From positions 62,001-126,000 of the forward strand of contig NZ_BNBM01000016.1 of assembly GCF_014655715.1 (NCBI RefSeq): a stretch of DNA of 64,000 nucleotides, given 5' to 3'. Below the pieces are notes generated by a model. It saw only the letters and a list, made by a program, of their open reading frames with translations, ran no database searches and was not told the DNA's origin. This DNA comes from Streptomyces lanatus (GTDB lineage: Bacteria; Actinomycetota; Actinomycetes; Streptomycetales; Streptomycetaceae). This document shows positions 57,052 to 64,000 of the stretch, piece after piece. The position numbers and the translations under genes are program-made. Positions within the stretch are counted from its first letter, which is position 1; each line of letters starts with the position of its first letter.

Positions 57052-58254
57052 GTGGACAAACCGAAGGTCGTTCTGGGGGTCAGCGGTGGCATCGCCGCAT
57101 ACAAGGCCTGTGAGCTGCTGCGCAGACTCACGGAGTCCGGACATGACGTCCGGGTCGTGCCCACCGCCTCCGCGCTGCACTTCGTCGGCGCCGCCACCTG
57201 GTCCGCCCTCTCCGGCAACCCCGTCTCGACCGAGGTCTGGGACGACGTCCACGAGGTACCGCACGTCCGCATCGGTCAGCACGCCGACCTGGTGATCGTC
57301 GCCCCCGCCACGGCCGACACCCTCGCCAAGGCCGCGCACGGCCTCGCCGACGACCTGCTGACCAACACCCTGCTCACCGCCCGCTGCCCGGTCGTCTTCG
57401 CCCCCGCCATGCACACCGAGATGTGGGAGCACCCGGCCACCCAGGAGAACGTGGCGACACTGCGCCGGCGCGGCGCGGTCGTCATCGAGCCCGCCGTCGG
57501 CCGGCTCACCGGCGTGGACACCGGCAAGGGCCGGCTGCCCGACCCGGCCGAGATCTTCGAGGTCTGCCGCCGCGTGCTGGCCCGCGGCGTCACCGAGCCC
57601 GACCTCAAGGGGCGGCATGTCGTCGTCAGCGCCGGCGGCACCCGCGAGCCCCTCGACCCGGTCCGCTTCCTCGGCAACCGCTCCTCCGGCAAGCAGGGGT
57701 ACGCCCTCGCCCGCACCGCCGCCGCCCGCGGCGCCCGTGTGACGCTGATCGCGGCCAACACCGGGCTGCCCGACCCGGCGGGCGTCGACGTCGTCCCGGT
57801 CGGCACGGCCGTACAGCTGCGGGAGGCCGTCCTCAAGGCGTCCTCGGACGCCGACGCGGTGGTGATGGCGGCCGCGGTCGCCGACTTCCGCCCCGCGACC
57901 TACGCCGCCGGAAAGATCAAGAAGAAGGACGGGGAGGACCCGGAGCCCATCGTCCTGGTGCGGAATCCGGACATCCTCGCGGAGATCTCGACCGACCGCG
58001 CCCGCCCCGGCCAGGTGATCGTCGGCTTCGCCGCCGAGACCGACGACGTCCTGGCCAACGGCCGTAAGAAGCTGGAGCGCAAGGGCTGCGACCTCCTCGT
58101 GGTCAACGAGGTGGGGGAGCGCAAGACCTTCGGCTCGGAGGAGAACGAGGCGGTCGTCCTGGGCGCCGACGGCAGCGAGACACCGATACCGCACGGCCCC
58201 AAGGAAGCCCTGGCCGAAACCGTGTGGGACCTGGTGGCGCCACGGTTGGGGTGA
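57052..58254 (+). CDS. coaBC: Bifunctional phosphopantothenoylcysteine decarboxylase/phosphopantothenate-cysteine ligase
   Basis: A 400-residue fusion for two steps of coenzyme A synthesis. The N-terminal flavin decarboxylase (CoaC) has VLGVSGGIAAYKACELLRRL and the substrate clamp VFAPAMHTEMW, with His where the PxMNxxMW motif usually has Asn. The C-terminal ligase (CoaB) begins near VVVSAGGTREPLDPVRFLGN and has VVMAAAVADFRP and KKKDG. GTG 57052 with GGGGAGAG upstream is preferred to ATG 57028. Confidence 0.95.
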   Translation: MDKPKVVLGVSGGIAAYKACELLRRLTESGHDVRVVPTASALHFVGAATWSALSGNPVSTEVWDDVHEVPHVRIGQHADLVIVAPATADTLAKAAHGLADDLLTNTLLTARCPVVFAPAMHTEMWEHPATQENVATLRRRGAVVIEPAVGRLTGVDTGKGRLPDPAEIFEVCRRVLARGVTEPDLKGRHVVVSAGGTREPLDPVRFLGNRSSGKQGYALARTAAARGARVTLIAANTGLPDPAGVDVVPVGTAVQLREAVLKASSDADAVVMAAAVADFRPATYAAGKIKKKDGEDPEPIVLVRNPDILAEISTDRARPGQVIVGFAAETDDVLANGRKKLERKGCDLLVVNEVGERKTFGSEENEAVVLGADGSETPIPHGPKEALAETVWDLVAPRLG

Positions 58255-58408
58255 AATGTTCGATGCTCTCGGGCATCTCTGGTGGCTTCCTCGATTCGGG
58301 TGTGGCATGCCTGGTCAAGGGTGTGTGACATTGGGCAGAATGCCCGTGCCGCAGGTCACAGCCCTTCCGAGAGACGAGACAAGGGGGTCCGTGACCGAGC
58401 ACGACAGA

Positions 58409-58414
58409 TAAACT
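58409..58414 (+). promoter_or_regulatory. Candidate -10 element ahead of metK
   Basis: TAAACT fits TAnnnT. The -35 is weak. The 240-base gap between coaBC and metK also has the small hairpin GGGCA-gaa-TGCCC near 58334. No known SAM riboswitch structure was recognised. Confidence 0.35.
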
Positions 58415-58494
58415 GTCCTCGGACGACGCCGGGCGCAGCCCCCGTCCCGTCCGCCAATGATCAGCCAGCAGCCGCTGCAACCACAGGGAGCGTT

Positions 58495-59703
58495 GTGTCC
58501 CGTCGCCTGTTCACCTCGGAGTCCGTGACCGAGGGTCACCCCGACAAGATCGCTGACCAGATCAGCGACACCATTCTCGACGCGCTTCTGCGCGAGGACC
58601 CGAGTTCCCGGGTCGCCGTCGAGACCCTGATCACGACCGGTCTGGTGCATGTGGCCGGAGAGGTCACGACCAAGACGTACGCGGACATCGCGACGCTGGT
58701 CCGCAACAAGATCCTCGAGATCGGCTACGACTCCTCGAAGAAGGGCTTCGACGGCGCCTCCTGCGGCGTGTCCGTCTCGATCGGCTCACAGTCGCCCGAC
58801 ATCGCACAGGGCGTGGACACGGCGTACGAGACCCGCGTCGAGGGCGACGAGGACGAGCTGGACCGCCAGGGCGCCGGTGACCAAGGCCTGATGTTCGGCT
58901 ACGCGACGGACGAGACCCCGACGCTGATGCCGCTGCCGATCTTCCTGGCGCACCGCCTGTCCAAGCGCCTCTCCGAGGTCCGCAAGAACGGCACCATCCC
59001 CTACCTGCGCCCCGACGGCAAGACGCAGGTCACCATCGAGTACGACGGTGACAAGGCGGTCCGTCTGGACACGGTGGTCGTCTCCTCGCAGCACGCCTCC
59101 GACATCGACCTCGACTCGCTCCTCGCCCCCGACATCCGGGAGTTCGTGGTCGAGCCGGAGCTGAAGGCGCTCCTCGACGACGGCATCAAGCTGGACACCG
59201 AGAACTACCGCCTCCTGGTCAACCCCACCGGCCGCTTCGAGATCGGCGGTCCGATGGGTGACGCGGGCCTGACCGGCCGGAAGATCATCATCGACACGTA
59301 CGGCGGCATGGCCCGCCACGGCGGTGGCGCGTTCTCCGGCAAGGACCCGTCCAAGGTGGACCGTTCCGCGGCCTACGCGATGCGCTGGGTCGCCAAGAAC
59401 GTCGTCGCGGCCGGCCTGGCCTCCCGTTGCGAGGTCCAGGTGGCCTACGCGATCGGCAAGGCCGAGCCGGTCGGCCTGTTCGTCGAGACCTTCGGCACGG
59501 AAAAGATCGACACCGAGAAGATCGAGAAGGCCATCGACGAGGTCTTCGACCTGCGCCCGGCCGCGATCATCCGCGACCTGGACCTGCTCCGCCCGATCTA
59601 CGCCCAGACGGCCGCCTACGGTCACTTCGGCCGTGAGCTGCCGGAGTTCACCTGGGAGCGGACGGACCGGGTGGAGGCGCTGCGGAAGGCTGCGGGGCAG
59701 TAG
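58495..59703 (+). CDS. metK: S-adenosylmethionine synthetase
   Basis: A 402-residue enzyme making SAM from methionine and ATP, in three related domains. The signatures FTSESVTEGHPDKIADQISD, GAGDQGLMFGYA and GGGAFSGKDPSKVDRSAAY are intact. GTG 58495 follows GGGAG closely; the longer frame back to 58282 runs across the promoter region and is rejected. It lies between coaBC and priA. Confidence 0.97.
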   Translation: MSRRLFTSESVTEGHPDKIADQISDTILDALLREDPSSRVAVETLITTGLVHVAGEVTTKTYADIATLVRNKILEIGYDSSKKGFDGASCGVSVSIGSQSPDIAQGVDTAYETRVEGDEDELDRQGAGDQGLMFGYATDETPTLMPLPIFLAHRLSKRLSEVRKNGTIPYLRPDGKTQVTIEYDGDKAVRLDTVVVSSQHASDIDLDSLLAPDIREFVVEPELKALLDDGIKLDTENYRLLVNPTGRFEIGGPMGDAGLTGRKIIIDTYGGMARHGGGAFSGKDPSKVDRSAAYAMRWVAKNVVAAGLASRCEVQVAYAIGKAEPVGLFVETFGTEKIDTEKIEKAIDEVFDLRPAAIIRDLDLLRPIYAQTAAYGHFGRELPEFTWERTDRVEALRKAAGQ

Positions 59704-59829
59704 CAGTCGGCCCACTCGCCTGTACGAGGCCCGGCGTCCCTTCGGGACGCCGGGCTTCGGCGTGTCCGGGGTGCGCGGGGGAACCCGGGTGGGCGTCGGT
59801 TGTCAGTGGGGTTTGGTAAGAATGCAAGC

Positions 59830-61986
59830 GTGAGCAGCGGGAACGGGCAGTCGGGTGGTGGGGCCGAGGGGGCGCCGCCCGAGCAGCTTGCGCTCATTCG
59901 GGAGAGTGTGCGCAAGGCCGATGTGCCCCGGGCCAAGCCGCGGACGTGGCGGGGGGCCGCGCTGGCCAAGGAGCTGCCCGTGGCCCGGGTGCTGGTCGAC
60001 AAAGGTGTGCTGCATCTCGACCGGTACTTCGACTATGCCGTGCCGGAGGAGCTGGACGCGGACGCACAGCCCGGGGTGCGGGTGCGGGTGCGGTTCGGGG
60101 CCGGGCGGCATCGGGTGCGGGACGGGCGGCGTGAGGGCGGGGGGCTGATCGACGGGTTCCTTGTCGAGCGGGTCGCCGAGTCCGACTACGCCGGGCCGCT
60201 GGCGGCGCTCGCGCAGGTCGTGTCGCCCGAGCGGGTGCTGAGCGAGGAGCTTTTGGGGCTGGCTCGGGCCGTCGCCGATCGGTATGCCGGCGGGCTTGCC
60301 GATGTGCTGCAGCTGGCCGTGCCGCCGCGTAGTGCGCGGGCCGAGCAGAAGCCTTCACCGGAGCCGCTCGCGGCGCCCGGCCGGCCCGAGGTGGGGTCCT
60401 GGGGGCGGTATGAGCGAGGGGCCGGTTTCCTGGAGGCGCTGGCCTCCGGGGGTGCGCCGAGGGCCGTGTGGAACGCGCTGCCCGGGCCCGAGTGGAGTGA
60501 GGAGCTCGCCCGGGCCGTCGTCGCGACGCTGGCCTCCGGGCGGGGGGCGCTGGTCGTGCTGCCGGACGGGCGGGCCGTCGCTCGCGTGGATGCCGCCCTG
60601 ACCGCGCTCATGGGCAAGGGACGGCATGCGGTGCTGACCGCCGACGCCGGGCCCGAGAAGCGGTACCGGGAGTGGCTCGCGGTGCGGCGGGGGAGCGTAC
60701 GGGCCGTCGTGGGCACCCGGGCCGCCATGTTCGCGCCGGTGCGGGATCTCGGGCTGGTCGCCCTCTGGGACGACGGCGACGACAGCCACAGCGAGCTGCA
60801 TGCCCCGCAGCCCCATGCACGTGAGGTGTTGTTGCTCCGTGCCGCGCAGGACAAGTGCGGCTTTCTGCTGGGGAGTTGGAGCTGCACCGTCGAGGCGGCC
60901 CAGCTCGTGGAGAGCGGTTGGGCCCGGCCGCTCGTCGCCGGGCGGGAGCAGGTACGGGGCGCGGCTCCGCTCGTACGGACGGTGGGGGACGGCGATCTCG
61001 CGCGGGACGAGGCCGCGCGGGCCGCCCGCCTGCCGAGCCTTGCCTGGCAGGTGGTGCGGGAGGGGTTGCGGCACGGGCCGGTGCTCGTGCAGGTGCCCCG
61101 GCGCGGATATGTGCCGCGGATGGCCTGCGCCAACTGCCGTGCGCCCGCTCGATGCCGGCACTGCTCCGGGCCGCTGGAGGCGCAGGGCTCCGGCGCCGAT
61201 CTGCGGTGCGGATGGTGCGGGCGCGAGGAGGGCGCCTGGCACTGCCCGGAGTGCGGAGGGTTCCGGCTGCGGGCCCAGGTGGTGGGGGCCCGGCGGACGG
61301 CCGAGGAGCTGGGGCGGGCCTTCCCCGCGGTTCCGGTGCGGACCTCCGGGCGTGAGCATGTGCTGGACACCGTGCCGGGCACACCCTCGCTGGTCGTGAC
61401 CACGCCCGGCGCCGAACCCGTCGCCGAGGGCGGCTATGCGGCCGCGTTGCTGCTGGACGGCTGGGCGATGCTCGGGCGGCCCGATCTGCGGGCGGGCGAG
61501 GACGCGCTGCGGCGGTGGATGGCAGCCGCGTCGCTGGTGCGGCCGCAGGGCGCCGGGGGGACCGTGGTCGTCCTCGCCGAGCCCACGCTGCGGCCCGTGC
61601 AGGCACTGGTGCGATGGGATCCCGTCGGGCACGCGGTGCGAGAGCTCTCCGAGCGGGCCGAGCTTGGGTTTCCGCCGGTGTCCCGGATGGCCGCGGTGGC
61701 CGGGCCCGGGGACGCGCTCGCCGAGTTCCTCCGTACGGCCGAACTGCCGCCGGAGGCCGAGGTGCTGGGGCCGGTGCCGGTCCCCGTCACCGCGGTGGGG
61801 CGGCCTCGACGGGTGGGGGCACCACCGCCCGGGGAGCAGTGGGACCGGGTGCTGATTCGCGTTCCGCCGGGGAGCGGGGCGGCGTTGGCCGCCGCGTTGA
61901 AGGTCGCGCAGGCGGCTCGGATGGCTCGCGGGGGCGTAGAGGCGGCCGTGGTTCGGGTTCGGATCGATCCGCCCGACATCGGGTGA
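59830..61986 (+). CDS. priA: PriA-like primosomal protein lacking helicase motifs
   Basis: A 718-residue PriA homologue. The N-terminal 3' DNA-binding domain starts around VARVLVDKGVLHLDRYFDYAVP. The eight zinc-binding cysteines C433, C436, C442, C445, C460, C463, C472 and C475 are all present. However, Walker A has no GKT (region 216-230), and the DEEH box is replaced by WDDGDDSH (313-320). UniProt notes the same for actinobacterial PriA. It may act as a fork-binding scaffold without unwinding. GTG 59830 lacks a clear ribosome binding site. Confidence 0.9.
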   Translation: MSSGNGQSGGGAEGAPPEQLALIRESVRKADVPRAKPRTWRGAALAKELPVARVLVDKGVLHLDRYFDYAVPEELDADAQPGVRVRVRFGAGRHRVRDGRREGGGLIDGFLVERVAESDYAGPLAALAQVVSPERVLSEELLGLARAVADRYAGGLADVLQLAVPPRSARAEQKPSPEPLAAPGRPEVGSWGRYERGAGFLEALASGGAPRAVWNALPGPEWSEELARAVVATLASGRGALVVLPDGRAVARVDAALTALMGKGRHAVLTADAGPEKRYREWLAVRRGSVRAVVGTRAAMFAPVRDLGLVALWDDGDDSHSELHAPQPHAREVLLLRAAQDKCGFLLGSWSCTVEAAQLVESGWARPLVAGREQVRGAAPLVRTVGDGDLARDEAARAARLPSLAWQVVREGLRHGPVLVQVPRRGYVPRMACANCRAPARCRHCSGPLEAQGSGADLRCGWCGREEGAWHCPECGGFRLRAQVVGARRTAEELGRAFPAVPVRTSGREHVLDTVPGTPSLVVTTPGAEPVAEGGYAAALLLDGWAMLGRPDLRAGEDALRRWMAAASLVRPQGAGGTVVVLAEPTLRPVQALVRWDPVGHAVRELSERAELGFPPVSRMAAVAGPGDALAEFLRTAELPPEAEVLGPVPVPVTAVGRPRRVGAPPPGEQWDRVLIRVPPGSGAALAAALKVAQAARMARGGVEAAVVRVRIDPPDIG

Positions 61987-62061
61987 GCGGTGCGGAGGTG
62001 CCGTGAGGTGCGGTCGGTCGCAGGGAGCCGGCCGGGCTGATCCGGTGAGGGCCCGGCAGAG

Positions 62062-62096
62062 CTCTGCCCTCCCGCGTGCGCTTCGGGAGGGCAGAG
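62062..62096. terminator. Bidirectional terminator between priA and the helix-turn-helix gene
   Basis: 13-bp perfect stem CTCTGCCCTCCCG / CGGGAGGGCAGAG with a 9-base loop, between convergent stop codons. Confidence 0.85.
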
Positions 62097-62106
62097 TAAG
62101 GGGGCA

Positions 62107-62649
62107 TCAGCCGTTGCGAGGGCCGGGGAATGCCGTGGGCCTGGCCTCGTCGCGGAGGCCGGGGCTGCCTGCCGTCGGCTGCGTCGGCATCGAGCGTGCC
62201 GCGGGGACCGTCGGGACCGTGGGCAGAGCGGTGGTGACATTGACCGTCCGGGTGCCCGAAGGCTCGGTCGTGCGCTCGGCCTCGGCCGCGGCCTGGGTGG
62301 CGGCGCGGCGTGCGCCGTAGCGACGGTGCACCGCCTGCTTGGTGACGCCGAGTGCGGAACCCACCGCGTCCCAGGAGAAACCGAGTGAGCGGTCGAAGTC
62401 CACGGCTGCCGTGACCAGGGTTTCGACACTGTCCCGCAGCTCCTGGGCGAGACGGACCGTCGGGGCGGGGGCGCGTCCGTAGACGACGAAGCCCGTGGAG
62501 GGGCCGGAGCGGCGCGGGCGGTAGACGTTGCCCAGTTGCGCGGTGAGTGTGCGCAGTGCGTCCACCTGCCGGCGGACCCGCTCGATGTCCCGCACCAGCA
62601 AGTGCAGGCTTGCCCGAGCCTGGGCGTCGTGGGTTGCGTGGTCGGCCAT
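62107..62649 (-). CDS. Helix-turn-helix protein of unknown role
   Basis: A 180-residue protein. The N-terminal half is helical (LVRDIERVRRQVDALRTLTAQL), followed by a helix-turn-helix of sigma-region-4/Clp-repressor look (LGFSWDAVGSALGVTKQAVHRRYGARR). The last 60 residues are low complexity (Ala, Thr, Pro). ATG 62649 is used; the frame includes two further upstream codons from a TTG. It stands alone between priA and fmt, pointing the other way, and perfect inverted repeats lie just upstream of it. A regulatory role is inferred. Confidence 0.8.
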   Translation of the reverse strand: MADHATHDAQARASLHLLVRDIERVRRQVDALRTLTAQLGNVYRPRRSGPSTGFVVYGRAPAPTVRLAQELRDSVETLVTAAVDFDRSLGFSWDAVGSALGVTKQAVHRRYGARRAATQAAAEAERTTEPSGTRTVNVTTALPTVPTVPAARSMPTQPTAGSPGLRDEARPTAFPGPRNG

Positions 62650-62712
62650 GAACAAGCCTCTCGAACCGGCGTTGAAGGAGAGGGCCGCGAGTACGGCGGG
62701 TGCGGCCCGTTG

Positions 62713-62733
62713 TGGTCAACTCTTTCTTGACCA
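62713..62733. promoter_or_regulatory. Inverted repeat TGGTCAA-n7-TTGACCA upstream of the helix-turn-helix gene
   Basis: A perfect 7-bp arm pair that includes TTGACC -35-like hexamers on both strands, about 65-85 bases before the helix-turn-helix start codon. A likely operator; the adjacent regulator is a candidate ligand. Confidence 0.45.
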
Positions 62734-62763
62734 ACGCGGGAGCGCTCCGCGGGTCACGCTGTG

Positions 62764-62791
62764 GGGGCGTGTGGGCATATGCCTACGCCCC
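62764..62791. promoter_or_regulatory. Nested inverted repeat with GGCATATGCC centre
   Basis: GGGGCGT and ACGCCCC flank the palindrome GGCATATGCC. It lies in the divergent gap between the helix-turn-helix gene and fmt and could be an operator or hairpin. Confidence 0.4.
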
Positions 62792-62885
62792 TGGCGAGGG
62801 TGTACGCCTTGGTCCTCGGCCTCGGTGCCTGTCCCACCCGCGCACGAGAAAATACTCCGACGTGAGCCCCCGGCCCCGTCCCCAA

Positions 62886-62891
62886 TAGACT
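62886..62891 (+). promoter_or_regulatory. Candidate -10 element of fmt
   Basis: TAGACT fits TAnnnT; GTGAGC 18 bases upstream is a possible -35. It would give a leader of about 40 bases. Confidence 0.4.
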
Positions 62892-62936
62892 TGTGTGCTG
62901 CCCAACCAACCCCGCCCGAGAGGCCCGTGCCCACCC

Positions 62937-63869
62937 ATGAAGCTTGTCTTCGCCGGTACCCCCGAGGTCGCCGTTCCCGCTCTGGACGCTCTCATCGCCT
63001 CCGGGCGGCATGACGTGGCCGCCGTCGTCACGCGGCCCGACGCGCCGGCCGGGCGTGGGCGCAGGCTGGTGGCGAGCCCGGTGGCCGAGCGGGCGGAGGA
63101 GGCCGGGATCGAGGTGCTGAAGCCGGCCAAGCCGCGCGACCCCGAGTTCCTGGAGCGGCTGCGGGAGATCGCCCCGGACTGCTGCCCCGTCGTCGCCTAC
63201 GGCGCCCTGCTGCCGCGCGTCGCCCTCGACGTGCCGGCCCACGGCTGGGTCAACCTGCACTTCTCGCTGCTGCCGGCCTGGCGCGGGGCGGCGCCCGTGC
63301 AGCACTCCATCATGGCGGGCGACGAGATCACCGGGGCCTCCACCTTCCTCATCGAGGAGGGGCTGGACTCCGGGCCCGTCTACGGCACCGTCACCGAGGC
63401 GATCCGGTCCACCGACACCAGCGGCGACCTGCTGACGCGGCTCGCCTTCGCCGGCGCCGGGCTGCTCGCGGCGACCATGGACGGCATCGAGGACGGCACG
63501 CTGAAGGCCGTACCGCAGCCGGCCGAGGGGATCACGCTGGCCCCGAAGGTCAATGTCGAGGACGCACACATCGACTGGAGCGCCCCTTCGCTGCGGGTCG
63601 ACCGGGTGGTGCGCGGATGCACCCCGGCGCCGGGTGCCTGGACCGCCTTCCGTGGTGAGCGGCTCAAGCTGATCCAGGTGCAGCCGGTTCCGGGGCGGGA
63701 CGATCTCGCCCCCGGTGCGCTGTCCGTGGGGAAGAACAACGTGTTTGTCGGGACCGGGTCGTACGCCGTCGAGCTGCTGTGGGTGCAGGCGCAGGGGAAG
63801 AAGCCGATGCGGGCCGCGGACTGGGCGCGGGGCGTGCGGATCGGGGACGGGGAGAGCCTCGGGGCGTGA
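62937..63869 (+). CDS. fmt: Methionyl-tRNA formyltransferase
   Basis: A 310-residue enzyme that formylates initiator Met-tRNA. It opens with MKLVFAGTPEVAVPALDAL, and the folate/catalytic motif is in NLHFSLLPAWRGAAPVQ followed by the tRNA loop region. The C-terminal OB domain (LSVGKNNVFVGTG) is present. ATG 62937 has GAGAGG some distance upstream; the frame from 62895 is not used. A probable rsmB gene begins 75 bases later, the usual partner in actinobacteria. Confidence 0.95.
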   Translation: MKLVFAGTPEVAVPALDALIASGRHDVAAVVTRPDAPAGRGRRLVASPVAERAEEAGIEVLKPAKPRDPEFLERLREIAPDCCPVVAYGALLPRVALDVPAHGWVNLHFSLLPAWRGAAPVQHSIMAGDEITGASTFLIEEGLDSGPVYGTVTEAIRSTDTSGDLLTRLAFAGAGLLAATMDGIEDGTLKAVPQPAEGITLAPKVNVEDAHIDWSAPSLRVDRVVRGCTPAPGAWTAFRGERLKLIQVQPVPGRDDLAPGALSVGKNNVFVGTGSYAVELLWVQAQGKKPMRAADWARGVRIGDGESLGA

Positions 63870-63944
63870 CCGGCCGTACGCCGGGGAGGTGGGTGCGACG
63901 TAGGCTGGTCGTACATCTCATCCAGTAATCCGGAGCACCTTTTC

Positions 63945-64000
63945 GTGAGCGACACCTCCCGTCGGCCCCGCAGGACCGGCAAGCCCTACCGTCGGCCCCA
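63945..64000 (+). CDS. rsmB: Start of probable 16S rRNA m5C methyltransferase RsmB (cut by window end)
   Basis: Only 18 codons are visible: GTG 63945 with GGAG upstream, then a very basic N-terminus (VSDTSRRPRRTGKPYRRP). The call rests on this basic start and on position directly after fmt, where rsmB (Sun/Fmu) is usual in actinobacteria. Confidence 0.55.
   Translation, partial: MSDTSRRPRRTGKPYRRP

Noticed and set aside
58255..58494. SAM riboswitch ahead of metK
   Set aside because: I looked for known SAM aptamer elements and saw only a short hairpin and a -10-like box.

Overview
This window is core chromosome of a Streptomyces or a very close relative. The DNA is strongly GC-rich with G/C in almost every third codon position, and GTG or TTG starts are frequent. 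It carries bldD, the actinobacterial sIHF gene, the PatA/PimA phosphatidylinositol-mannoside genes and an apparently bifunctional Rel. The gene order is a classic actinobacterial one: HIT-pgsA-patA-pimA, pdxST-yebC-ruvCAB-yajC-secDF-apt-rel, alaS-ruvX-mltG-aroE, aroCKB-M24 peptidase-efp-nusB, and pyrR-pyrBC-carAB-pyrDF. I see no prophage, insertion sequence, CRISPR array, tRNA, rRNA or biosynthetic gene cluster.

Layout. 1-5.4 kb: the end of a potassium channel gene, an Ap4A phosphorylase-like HIT protein, a large unknown membrane protein and a divergent EF-G paralogue. 5.6-8.4 kb: phosphatidylinositol phosphate synthase, acyltransferase and mannosyltransferase, overlapping start-to-stop as an operon. 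8.4-21.2 kb: a LemA-like protein, PLP synthase (pdxST), yebC, Holliday junction genes (ruvCAB), the Sec accessory complex (yajC-secD-secF), apt and rel. 21.2-23.5 kb (minus): a DUF349 protein and a membrane cyclophilin. 23.6-28.8 kb: metallo-hydrolase, hisS, a VKOR-type membrane protein, rarA and rpsD. 28.8-31.0 kb (minus): a STAND ATPase with TPR-like C-terminus. 31.1-41 kb: two small envelope-type proteins, alaS, ruvX, mltG and aroE, then aroC-aroK-aroB. 41.2-45.1 kb: a P-loop kinase-like protein, an M24 peptidase homologue, efp and nusB, with bldD facing them. 45.3-55.4 kb: the pyrimidine operon. 55.6-64 kb: sIHF, gmk, rpoZ, coaBC, metK, a helicase-less PriA, a helix-turn-helix protein (minus), fmt and the start of a probable rsmB.

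The genes form functional blocks: PIM lipid synthesis, vitamin B6, recombination, protein export, purine salvage with (p)ppGpp metabolism, chorismate synthesis, de novo UMP synthesis (only pyrE is missing) and methionine/CoA cofactors. Strong inverted-repeat terminators separate many blocks.

The items most worth a second look are an EF-G paralogue that has lost the catalytic histidine and the NKxD motif, an apparent PyrR-binding hairpin next to the pyrR ribosome binding site, and a possible 57-residue cysteine-containing ORF ahead of rel. Also notable are an M24 peptidase homologue with altered metal ligands, a PriA without helicase motifs, a STAND ATPase with no output domain, and palindromes upstream of fmt. 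I see no clearly new multi-gene system; this is mostly conserved housekeeping sequence with several atypical paralogues.
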